From the NCBI GenBank assembly GCA_036245525.1, contig BTPG01000004.1:18989103-19053102 (forward strand): a stretch of 64,000 nt of DNA, given 5' to 3'. Both the position numbers and the translations under genes were made by a program. The DNA is from Semisulcospira habei (lineage: Eukaryota > Mollusca > Gastropoda > Semisulcospiridae). The notes under the pieces are model-generated. The model was not told the origin of the DNA, did no database searches, and saw nothing but the letters and a program-made list of their open reading frames with translations. Positions 1-10,939 of the stretch are shown in pieces; position 1 is the stretch's first letter, and the number at the start of each line of letters is the position of its first letter.

Positions 1-38
1 ATGTCAACCGTCGACGGCTGAGCGACTCTGCCTTGCAG

Positions 39-251
39 AAACTGTTACGGTTGGGCCAACAGCACCCCGAACAGTTCCGACAGGTTATGGGCATGTCTGC
101 ACACCTGCGGCCACGTTTGGAAGCAGCTGTAAAGCTCAGCCAGGCCTCACAAGCACAGGCCAAAGCACGGTCAGAGGCCAAGGCACCCAGCCAGCCCAAG
201 AAACCCACCATCACACTCACCATGGACTTCAGTAAAAAGTTTAGCAGCTAA
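39..251 (+). CDS. Last coding exon of a plus-strand gene, possibly HEATR5-like
   Basis: An exon begins after a good acceptor (pyrimidine-rich tract then TTGCAG ending at 38) and runs in one frame for 70 codons to TAA at 249-251. The peptide has an amphipathic helical stretch (LGQQHPEQF, then LRPRLEAAVK), a low-complexity Ala/Lys/Gln/Pro linker (about residues 33-55) and a short tail ending TITLTMDFSKKFSS. A helical repeat end, a linker and a hydrophobic 'I-x-L-x-x-DF' tail recall the C terminus of HEATR5 (endosomal/AP-1-associated HEAT-repeat protein). That match is from memory of the family and is weak. The rest of the gene lies to the left of the window. The exon call is firmer than the gene name. 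Confidence 0.5.
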   Translation, partial: KLLRLGQQHPEQFRQVMGMSAHLRPRLEAAVKLSQASQAQAKARSEAKAPSQPKKPTITLTMDFSKKFSS

Positions 252-367
252 AGTGTGCTTGGCTTTCTTCTGGAAGGAAATGTGATTTAAAAGAGGGGTT
301 AGTAATGTGGTTACGTCTACCATTGCATGCTTCACTTGTGTAGCTCTGATTCACGACAAGATGATAT

Positions 368-545
368 GGATCGACCATGACAGTTCACATGGTAGTGCCA
401 GAATAGCTTGGCACCTGTAGATGTCAAGCTACTCTGGCACCACCCTTTCACTATCATGGTTGATTTGTCTCCTACACTGCAATGTAGTCTTCAGCTGACA
501 ATTTCCAAATTCTGGAAGGTTTGACCTCAGGGCTGAGTGTGTTAA
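368..545. repeat. Palindromic TTAA-type MITE, degenerate copy
   Basis: The arms 368-410 and about 421-467 are imperfect reverse complements (shared core GTGCCAGAATAGCTTGGCA). The right side ends in GGGCTGAGTGTG followed by TTAA at 542-545. The left terminus is not recognisable. Confidence 0.6.
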
Positions 546-1339
546 CCCCACACAAACCCCCTCAGTTTGAAGATCGTCCAGAGCCGATGTTGGTCAGCAA
601 GAAGCATAGTTTTGCATGAGCCTTTGCTGCTGCAGGGGCTCATGTGACTCTCTCTCTCTCTCTTCCAGGTTGAATGAGACAAAGGACTGTACAGGCAAGA
701 TTGTTGCACATGATGGTAATTCTGGTATAGAAACAGATAGAACAAACCCGAAAGGACAGTACAGGGACATACTTTGAAGCCATATGCTTCACACAGTGAT
801 GTGTTATTCCCCACGCAGGCGAAATGGCCACAACAAAGTGAACCCAGTTCGATCTGGTGTATGCAAGAGTGACCCCGGGTAGATTTTACGTGAGAGTTGT
901 TTGGCGTGTTACACCGAATAACCAACTGGAGCCTGGTGAAATGAAGGCCACACAGTTCTAGATTTTGTTCATTTGACAGTATGATGTTAGAGAACAAGAA
1001 GACTGTGTTTACTCCTACCAACTAGTCAATGTTCACGGATTGATTGCAGCCGTTTTGGGCGATTCTAAAATGTTAAAATGTTGTTCTTCAATTTCACACG
1101 CATTGCTCTCATCTACTGAGTAGCGTTGGTCAAACTTAATACATTTGAGCTCTCTGGTTGTTTTGTTATTTGATTACATACCAAACCTGAAGAATGCCAA
1201 AAATCATCAAATACCAGTTTTTTTGTTCACAGTTGTAGTTGTTGTCATCTGCTATTGTATCATCAGACCAAGAGGAATTGTGCTTGTGGAAAACTTAAAC
1301 TGCATGCCGAAGTTGCATTTTTATAACCAGTTAACCCTC

Positions 1340-1544
1340 TTAACCCTACAGCCGCATTTCCAAACTTTTGGAGGCATCGTCTAACGACCATGTACCGGTT
1401 GTAGGAGATGGATTGATCGTGATATATCAAGGGTAGTGCCAGATGAGCTTGGCGCCTTCAGGCACCAAGCTTATCTGGCATTACCCTTGAATTATCATGA
1501 TCAATCCGTCTCCTGCTGCAGGGTCCTGGGGCTAAATGGGTTAA
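1340..1544. repeat. Palindromic TTAA-type MITE
   Basis: Begins TTAACCC and ends GGGTTAA. The central hairpin arms, around 1420-1460 and 1466-1508, share GGTAGTGCCAGAT and AGCTTGGCGCC. The TTAA flanks and CCC/GGG tips fit a piggyBac-type non-autonomous element (family inference). Confidence 0.8.
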
Positions 1545-2000
1545 TGAATAACCAGTTGATGACTTAAAACCTCTTTTACTCCCGGCCCTCAGTAGAATGA
1601 TTGAAAATGCGGACAGTCTCTGCCAGCAAGAGGCATAGATACATGGGAATATGTGCCTCTTACAAATGGAGCATGCTGGCTGAGGGACATGTTTTTCTGG
1701 CGTCTGCTGTTAGAATGCTAAATGGTGGTTTTTGAAAATGAAGGCTCCAAGCACCTGTCTACGCATGCATGTGTTTGAAAGTCAAGGGCTTTGAATTGTA
1801 TATATGGAATCTCTTGAGATTATTGTCCACATAGTTGTGGGTTGTTGTTTTTTTGTCAAACTAGAGGTGCTATGTTTTGTTCACTCATGTTATCTTCTGT
1901 GTAATTTGAACATAAGCTGATAAAGATGAAACAAAGGACACCGATTTTGCGAAGAAATAGATTTTTCTAAATGTCACCATTTACCTGTGTTACACACGCA

Positions 2001-2213
2001 TTATCCCATTCAGCCCTGACGCACTACAGCAGGAGATGGGTCGACCATGATAATTCAAGGACAGTGCCAGATTAGCTTGGCGCCTGTTGGCGCCAAGCTA
2101 CTCTGGCACTCCCCTTGAATTATCATGGTCGATCCATCTCCAGCAACTAGTGCATAGTCGTTAGATGACGCCTCCAAAATATGGGAAATACGGCCATCGG
2201 CTGAATGAGTTAT
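2001..2213. repeat. Palindromic MITE with TTAT instead of TTAA at both ends
   Basis: Same body as the copy at 5116-5325: termini CCCATTCAGCC and GGCTGAATGAG, with a hairpin centred near 2092. The flanking tetranucleotide is TTAT on both sides rather than TTAA. Confidence 0.8.
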
Positions 2214-2382
2214 GCCACCTTTTTGATGACCACTAGATTACTTCCATGCTCATTTACATAGGCTATGTTTGTTTCCTGTTAAAATAGCAGTATTATTATC
2301 TGTCCAAAGAAACTAAAGAATCATCAGCTTGTCAACGTTTGACCACCGAAGTCATTTCTGCGTCTTTTTGCCTTTCTACTTC

Positions 2383-2475
2383 TAGTCCATTGGCTGTCGG
2401 TCGTGCTTTTTGTCGTGATGATTCCGGCAGGTATCATAATGACAAAAAATGCTACCGACAGCAAAGGGCTAGTAT
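2383..2475. repeat. Short palindromic element (TTTGGCTGTCGG family)
   Basis: About 90 bp with inverted arms GGCTGTCGGT.G.GCTTTTTGTC and the complementary GACAAAAAATGC.ACCGACAGC. Same family as the complete copy at 58096-58193; here the TTAA ends have decayed. Confidence 0.65.
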
Positions 2476-3039
2476 GTGCTTACCATATGTATGCTGGATG
2501 GTCTGGCATTTTGAACCTTCATCCTAAAGCCATAAGGTCCTAAATCACAGACCAACTCACATACATGAACAGGAATGTTTCGAAGCAGTAATTTTAGATC
2601 AAAGGTCACAAGTAGTGTAAATGTAGCAGACACGGTATTGGTAAAGAGAATTGAGGCAGGTATGTATTTTGAACACTTCTGTTTCATGTGTATTGTAAGA
2701 ATAAGAATTGAAACAAACATGTAGTAATATATTCGCTTTAAACACTTAAGGCATACAGCAGCAGTAGATGGCTTGATAGAAATTTGTACATGCAGTTTGA
2801 TTGTTTGTTTTTTACTCCTTACAGCACAGATCAAACAATATTAGTACTCAATGTTTTTCTTGTACAGTGTTGTGAAAATCCACAACTTTTGTATATAAAC
2901 ACTCTTGGGGCATCTGTACAGAGACTTTACATGGCTTTAATCATTGTTCATAAGCATATTGGAGAAAGACGACTATTGCTTATAAAGAGCAAGACAATAT
3001 GTTATACAATTACTTCATAGCTGTGTAAATAAACGCAGG

Positions 3040-3222
3040 AATGCTTGGCAGTTTAGATGTAAATACTGCATACAACATTATATTAAAAAGCAATCTTTTC
3101 TAGAACAGACGAATAAATGCATGAATGCTTGGCGATGTAGATGTAAATACTAGCGATGTAGATGTAAATACTAGCTGTGAACAATATTATATTCAGAAGC
3201 AATCATTTCAAGAACAAGTTGT
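3040..3222 (+). repeat. Imperfect tandem duplication with a nested 21-bp duplication
   Basis: Two copies of a roughly 85-100 bp unit beginning AATGCTTGGC and containing GATGTAAATACT and an AGCAATC segment. The second copy contains an extra direct repeat of GATGTAGATGTAAATACTAGC's core (3137-3178). Confidence 0.7.
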
Positions 3223-5115
3223 GTGCTTAACTTGCAGTAGTACCACCAATTTGCTGAAGCCGATCTTCTTCTTCTTCCTTGTGTCTCCCGACCAACTTCA
3301 ACTTTCTGAAGACTTTTGTCAGGATACAATATGCATGCTGGGTCTGTTTTCCAACCCACCGGCCCTTAAATTAATGGGCCTTCCCCTTTCGAACAGTGAA
3401 GATGGGAGTTTTAACATACACACTTGATAATTAAATGCAATCATAGGGGCTCATGAGAATCAGTGTCTCTTGCTGATGAAGATAAGCTCTAACAAAGGCT
3501 GTTGTAGGCCTCATGAGGATCTATGTTTAGTGCAAGGAGGGGTTGGATAAGGGACTTGTAATAGTGGTTCATAATACTGGTATCCATACACACCAGCACC
3601 TGTAAAGGTGATGGGAAGCTTCCTGTGTGGTATTGTGAATATGCATTTGTGATTGAAGCTACTGTGAATGTTCTGTGCACATCTGCGTTTTGCAAACCAT
3701 GATTTGTATATGTATTATTAGTCGCTGTTTGTCCTTTTCCAGAAATTATTAATACAGTTATTTGTTGTGCCAGTGAGTGAAGGTATGATATATTAGCAAG
3801 AATGGAAATTGGAAATCAATTTGAAAGAGAGATTCATTGATGTCTGGTACACATTGTGTGTGGGTTTGCGTGTGTGCATGATCAGATGATAGAGATGGAA
3901 CTTTAGGAGATTCTCTCTCTCTTTCACTCTTGCGTAGCATAATTTTGGACCATTATGCTTACATTACCCTTTGTGTGTTTGTTTTTTTCTATCCATTGCA
4001 ATGATTTTCTTCAGTGTGCATATACTTTTACTGTTTCAATGGCTACGCCTTTTCAAATTAGGTCCAGTCAAGGAATTTTTTGTTTTGCAAACCTGTACAA
4101 AATTGAATGCTGTTTTTGTGATATAATGTACCGTTTTGCTGTCATAATTCTTTTTACTTATGCGTGTATGCTTGTCATGCATTGTTCTAGCTCGGTTTCT
4201 CTGTAAAAAAAAAAATGCAACGGTGGTGCTTGAAAGCTATAAATATTTGGATGCCTGTGAAAGTAGTGTGAATGAACAATTTAGTGAAGCCTGTTGTGAT
4301 CATGTTTTGCCATGTACATTCCTGCTTTTCATATTCCGTTCTGTCTGCTCTAGTGTGATGTGGATCACAGTTTGTGAAAGAATGATCATATTATTGTTAT
4401 GTTTTGTCATTATATCACAATGCTGAAAGCGTTGGAATTATACTTGTTGTTGTAATTTTGTAGATTATTGGTTTTGTTGCATTGATTTTCAGTATTGAGG
4501 TGGGTTATTTTCAGTATAGAGGGGGTGTAGGGGAACGAATGAAATGTAATTTTCTCTGATATTTTGAAGAAATATTGCAGGAATACAAAAACGGTGTATA
4601 ACAACAATAACACTTACAGTGTGTTGTACTTCATTTCATGACATATTCATGACAGTTCTTGCTGCAACAGCTTCAGAAGTTTAATTTCTTCAAAGTACAA
4701 AGGTAATTTAGAAGATTTAATGTACATGTACTGTTGGTTTGTTTTCTTCATTGCAGCTTCAGACTGTGGCTCTTGGGAGACATGTTTCATTTCTAATGGC
4801 AAAAGTACAATTATTATAATGGTTATTATTTGTACTTGTTTCGCTTCCAGATATTTGATGCTTACATACTCAGCTAATATTCAATTCCACCAAAAACCAT
4901 TACATATGTGAGACCCCTTCATTACCTCCAGCTAAAAAGGATATCTCTCAAACCATTGCAGGCAAACAGATATGAATGATGCCAGCAAGTGGCATAGATC
5001 CAGAGGCAGTAGGCATATTTTCACAGGTGCTGATGAGGAACTGTGCCTTTTGCTTGTGTGTGTTGCTCATGTTCAAGCAGTAAAGGGTTTAACAGTATAA
5101 TGGTGAAGTGATTTT

Positions 5116-5325
5116 TTAACCCATTCAGCCCAGACGCACTTCAGCAGGAGATGGGTTGACATTGATAATTCAAGGGCAGTGCCAGATTAGCTTGGCGCCT
5201 GTCGACGCCAAGCTAATCTGGCACTGCCCTTGAATTATCATGGTCGACCCATCTCCTGCAACTGGTGCATAGTCATTAGATGACGCCTCCAAAATTTGAG
5301 AGATACGGCCGTCGGGCTGAGTTAA
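5116..5325. repeat. Palindromic TTAA-type MITE, best full-length copy
   Basis: 210 bp from TTAA (5116-5119) to TTAA (5322-5325), with termini CCCATTCAGCC and GTCGGGCTGA. The hairpin arms 5164-5199 and 5204-5239 are almost perfectly complementary over about 34 bp around the centre GTCGAC. Outer single-arm segments (CACT..AGCAGGAGATGG; CCAAAATTTG) are not part of the hairpin. No coding capacity. Confidence 0.88.
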
Positions 5326-6439
5326 GTTTGTTACCAGCATTTAAATGACATTTTCTGAAGAAACAGAAAGAATGATGAACTTAGGTGAGAATACTTGTTA
5401 AGCACTGCTGGTTTTAAAGAATGTGAGAAAACATTTTTCAAACAGAAATATACATCGAGCGCATTTGTCTGTGCCAGAAGTTTGGTTTGCTATTGAAGAT
5501 GCCATATTCCACATATTGTTTTCCCAACAGTCATTTAGAGTTTGATTTCTTGTTAGAATCTTCAGCTTTTTTATTTCTTGTTAAAACCTGTCAGCTTTGT
5601 TTTGTTAATATGTGTAGTATGAAAAAATCAACCAACACTAGCTGTTGGATGATTTTCTTATACTATGTTAAAATTTTGTGTGAAAAATGGTTGGTCAGCT
5701 GGCTGTAGTGACATTTTGTTTCAATGTGAGGTATCTTCCCAGTAAATGGCATTTAGTAGACAACTGTATGCATGTATCTGATCATGTGGTGATTTTTTTT
5801 TAAGGGAGTTTTTTTTTTTTTTTCATTCAGTGGTCTATAGTTCCCTCAGAGCGGTATGTAGCATACTTGAAAGAAGAAAGAACTGCTCTGCACAATATTG
5901 CTTGATCAGTGGCTTCGTATTTAGACATGAAATGTACTGTAAATAAAAAGAGCATAATTTAGCAGCCTATCTTATTTTATTTATATTTATTTTAAATTTT
6001 GAAAAACCTTGTCTGTATGTGTGTGTGTGCATGAAATTAATGTGTTACCATTTTGGTGAGATGAAGTTATCTACAAACCGTCTATAGATCGGCACAAAAA
6101 AAAATGTATGGGCTCTATTGGTGTACAATGAAATACAATTCATTAGTTTTGAGAAGCAGTTACTGATAAAGAGCATTTATACTGTGCTAAATCCCACAAA
6201 GAGAGAGCCCAAAGAACCTTACACAGATGAAACTTAACTCACTACAAAGTAAAACACTTGAGGAGAATAGATGCTTCCAGATTCCGGTTTTGAAATATGC
6301 TGACGGGCATAAAAGAAACAACATACACATTACTTTTAGCTTCCAAAGTTTTAATTCACAAATATGATAACAAAACTCAATTGATATTGGTAGATAATTC
6401 AGTCCTCGAACATTTAGAAAAAGAATTGTTTATTTTTTA
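5326..6439. other. Noncoding AT-rich stretch, nothing recognised
   Basis: No exon-like frame, RNA gene or repeat ends seen. Contains a poly-T tract near 5808-5822 and an AATAAA at about 5942. Confidence 0.4.
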
Positions 6440-6710
6440 GCACTGCCAAAGACATAAACAAAGTCGGTGTCTTTGGGAAAAGTCAGTCACAGCATGTGTG
6501 TGCACCTCTTGCTACGACCGCTGGCGTTGCACTGATTTTGCATTGATAGGACCAGATCATCTGCTGGGCATGTTGTTCTAGTCATTTTCGGATACATTTG
6601 TAGCTGCTGGGCGTTCTGGACTGGAGCCCAAAGATTTTGAACACAACTATCCATTGCATCCCAAAGATGTTCTATTGGATTGAAATCAGGCGGTATGGCT
6701 GATCATAGGT
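6440..6710 (-). pseudogene. Tc1/mariner transposase C-terminal remnant
   Basis: Reading the minus strand from about 6706, one frame gives PDFNPIEHLWDAMDS, followed by a weaker match around QNAQQL. NPIEHLWD follows the third catalytic acidic region in Tc1-like transposases, which supports the call. The frame is short, without start or stop, and surrounded by unrelated sequence, so this is a decayed fragment of a cut-and-paste DNA transposon. Confidence 0.7.
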
Positions 6711-6743
6711 TGAGAAGGTTGATGTTGGCATACTGCAAGCAGG

Positions 6744-6920
6744 GCCGGATCAGTTACCCCCCAAGGTGGAAGGGGTCCAACTTTATGTTTGAGACCTTCA
6801 AAGACCTTCAACCTAACACACAAGCCCTCTCTACGCTAGACCTCGCTTCCAACTGGAAAAATCAAAAGGGGGGGGGGGGGGGGGGGGGGGGGAGAGAGAG
6901 AGAAAAAGGAGGATAGGCGC
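6744..6920. repeat. hAT-like poly-G MITE fragment
   Basis: Starts CAGGGCCGGATCA, resembling the CAGGGGCGGA terminus of many hAT-type MITEs. Contains GGTCCAAC..T, a 'GACCTTCAA' segment and then a long G run (about 6868-6890) followed by GA repeats. Related to the copies at 9600-9829 and 10940-11331. Confidence 0.5.
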
Positions 6921-7303
6921 ACCTAGTGTGTGGAGAACATCTCGCACCTTCTCACCACACTTCCAAATATTTGGGAACTCTCAAACCTCCTTTCCCAAAT
7001 CCCCCCTGGCAAGAACAGTCTGAGAGCAGCTTCATTTGACCAATAGCCAGGTTTTGCGCATTTTTACAGAGTCGCATAACGGCCACGACTCGAAATCGAC
7101 ACATCCATACGTTTTCCTTCTCCTCTTTATGCTGTGCACCAACTTTGCCATTTTGGAATTGAAAAACGTATGCAACTGACCACTGTTGCAGAAAATGTAA
7201 AAATGTTTGTGCTGCAGGAGAAGCACATGCTCCAACAACTGTTGCGATGTGCACATGAGAAACGTTTTTGCTAACAGCCATCCATCAGGTATCATTCGAT
7301 CAT

Positions 7304-7385
7304 TTAACCCATTGAGCCCTGACGCACTACAGCAGGAGATAGGTCGACCGTGATAATTCAAGGGCAGTGCCGGGCTTGAATTACG
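7304..7385. repeat. Truncated palindromic TTAA MITE
   Basis: Begins TTAACCCATTGAGCC and keeps only the left arm and a few bases of the right arm (GGCAGTGCCGGGCTTGAATTA). The loop and outer right half are deleted. Confidence 0.7.
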
Positions 7386-7522
7386 GACTCTAATCTGGGT
7401 CAACCGACTTCCTATCAGTAAACTGTTGTTTATGTCTTCAATGATACATTCAATTACATGCTATGCTCGGAAGGCTCTCCCAGTCTTCGCCACTCCTTTA
7501 AGAAAGTATTTTGCCAAGTCAA

Positions 7523-7800
7523 GCCAGGGCCGGATGCAGGAGGGCAGGGCGAGGGGGCAGGGGGGTTCCATGCCCCCGCCCCCCCCCCCCCCCCCGACCC
7601 CAAATTTGTTAAAATGCTATAACAAAGTCCCATTTTGGGGGTGTTTGGACCCCCAACCCCCACCATTTTGTTGATATTTTGGCAAACGACAGAGCGCCTC
7701 CCCCCCCCCCCCCCCCCAAACACATTTTATTAATATTTCGGGACATGCTGGGGGTGGGGGTCCGGAACCCTCTAACCTTCTTTCTCTCTTTCTTTAGCAT
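7523..7800. repeat. C-rich/G-rich interspersed repeat, hAT-like start
   Basis: Begins CCAGGGCCGGATGCAGGAGG. Carries repeated blocks of 'CCCC..AAATTTGTTAAAATG' and 'CCCCCC..CATTTTATTAATATTT' separated by long C runs (about 7569-7594 and 7700-7717). No coding content. Confidence 0.45.
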
Positions 7801-7817
7801 GTTAATATTTACGGGAC

Positions 7818-8201
7818 ATGCTTGTTCGCTCTACTCTCAAGCCTCGTCATACCACCAGACCCTCCGGCTCCACACCTTGCAATGTTCCTAATTGCAAGAC
7901 GTGTCCTTTTATTTTCCCTTCCACTGTGGTGAATGGTCCACGTTACAAATTCAACATAGACAGATACTTCTCGTGTCAAACCACCAACGTGATTTATGTC
8001 ATCTCCTGTGTGAAATGCGGCCTACTCTATGTTGGAGAGACGGAAAGAACCATCAACGACCGTTTCAAAGAACATCTTCAGTCGGTCAAGTACCAATACA
8101 ACAGACCGGTCGGACGACATTTCAACCAGTCCGTCTCGGACATTCGGGTTAAAGGCCTCTGGCTTATGCAAGCCAGTAATGTCTGGGCTAGTAAAGACTG
8201 A
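7818..8201 (+). pseudogene. Penelope-like element, GIY-YIG endonuclease fragment
   Basis: A 127-codon open frame with a Cys-rich lead (CNVPNCKTC), then NVIYVISCVKCGLLYVGET followed by ERTINDRFKEH and, further on, PVGRHFN. The YVI...YVGET spacing, the R in the first helix and the following H are the GIY-YIG nuclease signature. The CVKC insert between the two YxG halves is typical of Penelope-like retrotransposons, where this domain sits C-terminal to the reverse transcriptase. No RT lies upstream, so the copy is 5'-truncated. The frame ends in a natural stop at 8199-8201. Whether a full copy exists elsewhere cannot be told here. Confidence 0.8.
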
Positions 8202-8855
8202 GAAAAATTTCTAATTAATAACTGAACTGGGCACTGTGGCGCCACTCGGGATGAATATGAAAGATTAACATTTTTACCTTGCCTGTGTCATTCTTATCTG
8301 TTAACTGTACCTTTACCTTACCGTGTCGCTTCTGTTTGACTACTCACTAACCAGATAGGTGAGGCTGGCGCTGGTTGAAATGTACACATCCCATGGAGAC
8401 TTTCTCAGCGCTGGCCGAACGATCGGTTGGATCCCTTACTCTTGCCTTTCGGTCGCCGGCCCGCGGGGGAGTGTGCGCAGGTGTGGGGCGGGGCGATCGT
8501 GTGCATCCCTTGGGGATGTATGTGGTCTTGTATGTCTATGTTGTTGCGTGCCTGTGTGTTTTTCTGTGGGCCTGTTCGGTGGGGCTGGTGGCTCTGGCTG
8601 GTTGTCTGCCCCACCCCCCCCCCTTCCGCCTTTGTCCTTTTTCTTCCCTTTCTCTCTCTCTCTCTCTTCCACTCCCCTACCTCGCTCTCTGATTCCCCAT
8701 TTCTCTCTTTACGCTTTTCCCCTTACCCTTCTTCCACTTCCTCCTCCCCTCTCTCTCTCTCTCTTCCCCCCCCCCCCCCCCCCCCCACCCCGTTTTTTTT
8801 TTTTTTTTTTTTTTTTTTGTTTTGTTTTGGTTACCCTTGAAGACGGTTTCACAAC
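8202..8855. other. Low-complexity pyrimidine-rich stretch after the Penelope fragment
   Basis: Possibly 3' sequence of the Penelope-like copy up to about 8480, then CT-rich DNA with a C run (8766-8786) followed by a T run (8792-8818). Open frames here reflect low complexity only. Confidence 0.4.
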
Positions 8856-8967
8856 TATCTACTCTCCATTCATACCGATATTCTCTTACTGAATTTGATT
8901 ATTTGCTTTGTTATCTACTCTCCACTCATACCGATATTCTCTTACTGAATTTGATTATTTGCTTTGT
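8856..8967 (+). repeat. Two-copy 56-bp tandem repeat
   Basis: 8856-8911 and 8912-8967 differ at one base (CCATTC versus CCACTC). Unit starts TATCTACTCTCCA and ends ATTTGCTTTGT. Confidence 0.85.
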
Positions 8968-9542
8968 TTCAATGACTTATTACTTGTTGTGTACCGTGCT
9001 AAATGCTGGGTTTTTTTTTTTTGTTTTTTGTTTGTTTGTTTTTTTCCCGGGGTCCTCCCGTTTTTCCCCGAGGTAGTCCTCAACTTGAAGGAGATATAAA
9101 GTTTGCCTTCGAGTTGGTGTTTAGCAGGCTTTGTGTATTAGACACTCGGCCTACTTCGTGCCCAAAGGTACTCCCAGTTCTCTCTCTCTCTCTCTCTAGT
9201 CTCTCTCTCTCTCTCTGGCCTCACATACACGCATTCACTTTTGCTCGCTCCTGCGCGCGCTTACACACTCTCTTGTTTCTCGTGTTCAGTTTCTCTCCGA
9301 GTCTCTCTCTTATGGCAGTCACCTTTTTGGTCTGGATTGCTTATCTCTCTTATGAGTTTTTCGTTGACGTCTTTTTTACTTTTTATGCACTTTTGTTCTT
9401 TCTTTTATTTTACGTCACCTCCTTCTGAGTTGCCACATTCCTTCTGCGAATGAAGATACGTTGTAGCGGCTGATCTCTCTGTTTGTTTGTCCATTTTGAC
9501 AAAGCCGGGTATTTACCCAAAATAATAATAGTGTTGTACCCG
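8968..9542. other. T-rich and CT-microsatellite DNA, nothing recognised
   Basis: Contains poly-T with GT interruptions (9010-9045) and (CT)n (9179-9218). No credible exon. Confidence 0.4.
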
Positions 9543-9605
9543 TCTTTTCTAAGCGTGTTTCTTTCTCCGTTGGGTACTTCTTTGCATTTTACACGCTTGG
9601 CAGTC
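9543..9605 (+). repeat. Dispersed repeat shared with 54410-54472
   Basis: Both start GTCTTTTCTAAGC and share TTGCATTTTACA-type sequence and TTGGCAGTC, aligned over about 60 bp with several substitutions. Family unknown. Confidence 0.5.
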
Positions 9606-9829
9606 CCCCCCCCCCCCACACACACACTGTTTGATTTTTCGGCCCCTGGAATGGAACCTGAAGGTCTGTTGCCTATTCCCCCCCCCCCCCACCCCCTTTC
9701 CAGTTTGATTTTTCGGCCCCCGCGGAAGCAAGGCCTAGCGTCGTGGAGGCCTTTTGTATCAGGTTCAAGGTCCCAAACAAGAAATTGCCCCCCCCCACCC
9801 CCCCCGGAGCTAAGTGATCCGCCCCTGCA
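9606..9829 (-). repeat. hAT-like poly-G MITE, minus orientation
   Basis: On the minus strand begins CAGGGGCGGATCACTTAG (ending at 9829 in plus coordinates), then poly-G, GGGACCTTGAACCTGA, and a duplicated block ending CCGAAAAATCAAAC. Same family as 6744-6920. Confidence 0.55.
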
Positions 9830-10543
9830 TGCCGCTTGTGTGTCATAGAAATGTCGGAGATCCTATTGTTTACATACATACGGCACACACTGACATACAT
9901 ACTACTAATTCAAGTTTATTGTCCCACTGGCACTAAAGTGATCGGAGACATGGACACCCACACTACTGATACGCACCGACAAACCGTCACGGCGCTTCGC
10001 GCCAAATGTACGTTCAGCAGCGAGTAGTAATTTTTTTTTTTTATCTTGTTACATCAATCAGTTGTGAGAGGGTTAGGCCTTTGACATCATGGACATGCTA
10101 TTAAATTCGCCCCACCGCGACCCGTCCTAAAAAGTCCCTTCTATAAATAGAAGGGACTTAAAAACGCGCTGGTCATACATAACAACGGCTGTGCAGTGCC
10201 TGACCTATCGAGCAGACATTATTTGGTCAACCCAAATAAGAGTAATGCCCCTTCATAAAGTAACCTTGCGCGTTTGCCGAAAGTGAGATTAAATTCCTAA
10301 AAATGGCAAATATTTCGATCAGATCACCGTTTGAGTGTCAAATGTGCACTATCAAATAAACAAACTTTTAATAAGACGGTACAATAAATAAATTGTGTAC
10401 AGTTAATTGGAACTATTTGCTGTTGCGCTCATAGCAACCTCATGGCGTCGGAAGTGGTGTAGTGGCGACCAAAGCAACGAGAGCAGAGCAGTGGACGACT
10501 GTGGTTTCTGTTTCTAGACACGTCTACCCCGTGACTGACTACA
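9830..10543. other. Noncoding, with a perfect short hairpin
   Basis: No gene seen. A 12-bp perfect stem (AAGTCCCTTCTA, loop TAAA) lies at 10132-10159. Confidence 0.45.
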
Positions 10544-10888
10544 ATGTCTCAAAGTGAGCAGAAGAAAGAGCTTCCTCCGAAAGAGCAAAAACAGCGTTTT
10601 GATGAACGCGAGACATGGTGCTCTGTTGAGAGAATGAAGGAAGAAGACTGGTGCCGTAAAACCCGCAAACACTTCGGCCGTCACTTGGAAAGTCACCTGT
10701 TTGAGGAGGGGGGTTACTGCGAAGAGCCCCGCTGCATGTTTCAAGTGAATGCGCCCACACACTTGGAGAGGAAACATTTCAACCGCCGTCACCGTGAGTA
10801 TAACTGTACGGCACAAACTGGTTGCCTCTCTCGAGCCGCCATGCACGTCACGACGGATCCAAGGAGAGAGCCAGTAGACATAACCTGA
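10544..10888 (+). CDS. Possible small uncharacterised protein (114 codons)
   Basis: ATG at 10544 opens a frame of 114 codons ending TGA. The product is charged, starts with a Lys/Glu-rich stretch and carries Cys/His residues (YCEEPRC ... HLERKHFNRRH ... NCT ... GC) that might form a zinc-binding unit, though the spacing matches no standard finger I know. Composition is more protein-like than neighbouring frames. It could equally be an exon or a transposon remnant. I do not recognise it. Confidence 0.25.
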   Translation: MSQSEQKKELPPKEQKQRFDERETWCSVERMKEEDWCRKTRKHFGRHLESHLFEEGGYCEEPRCMFQVNAPTHLERKHFNRRHREYNCTAQTGCLSRAAMHVTTDPRREPVDIT

Positions 10889-10939
10889 CAGACCTAAAAG
10901 GTTGATGTTTTTTTCTGACAGTCTCAGAGACGCATAAAC

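Larger units (their letters stand above)
252..6430. other. 3' flank of the first gene; AT-rich, no coding exon seen
   Basis: Noncoding sequence following the stop at 251. AATAAA-type signals occur near 3027, 3110 and 5942, so the 3' UTR end cannot be fixed by eye. Apart from the repeats listed separately (368-545, 1340-1544, 2001-2213, 2383-2475, 3040-3222, 5116-5325), I see diffuse copies of a short motif around 'GCCAGCAAGAGGCATAG' (near 590, 1622, 3465 and 4985), microsatellite-like CT runs (651-663) and poly-T (5808-5822). Short ORFs here look random. Confidence 0.5.

Noticed and set aside
8359..8892. 177-codon ORF
   Set aside because: Generated by CT/C/T low-complexity DNA; Ser/Pro/Phe runs with no domain.
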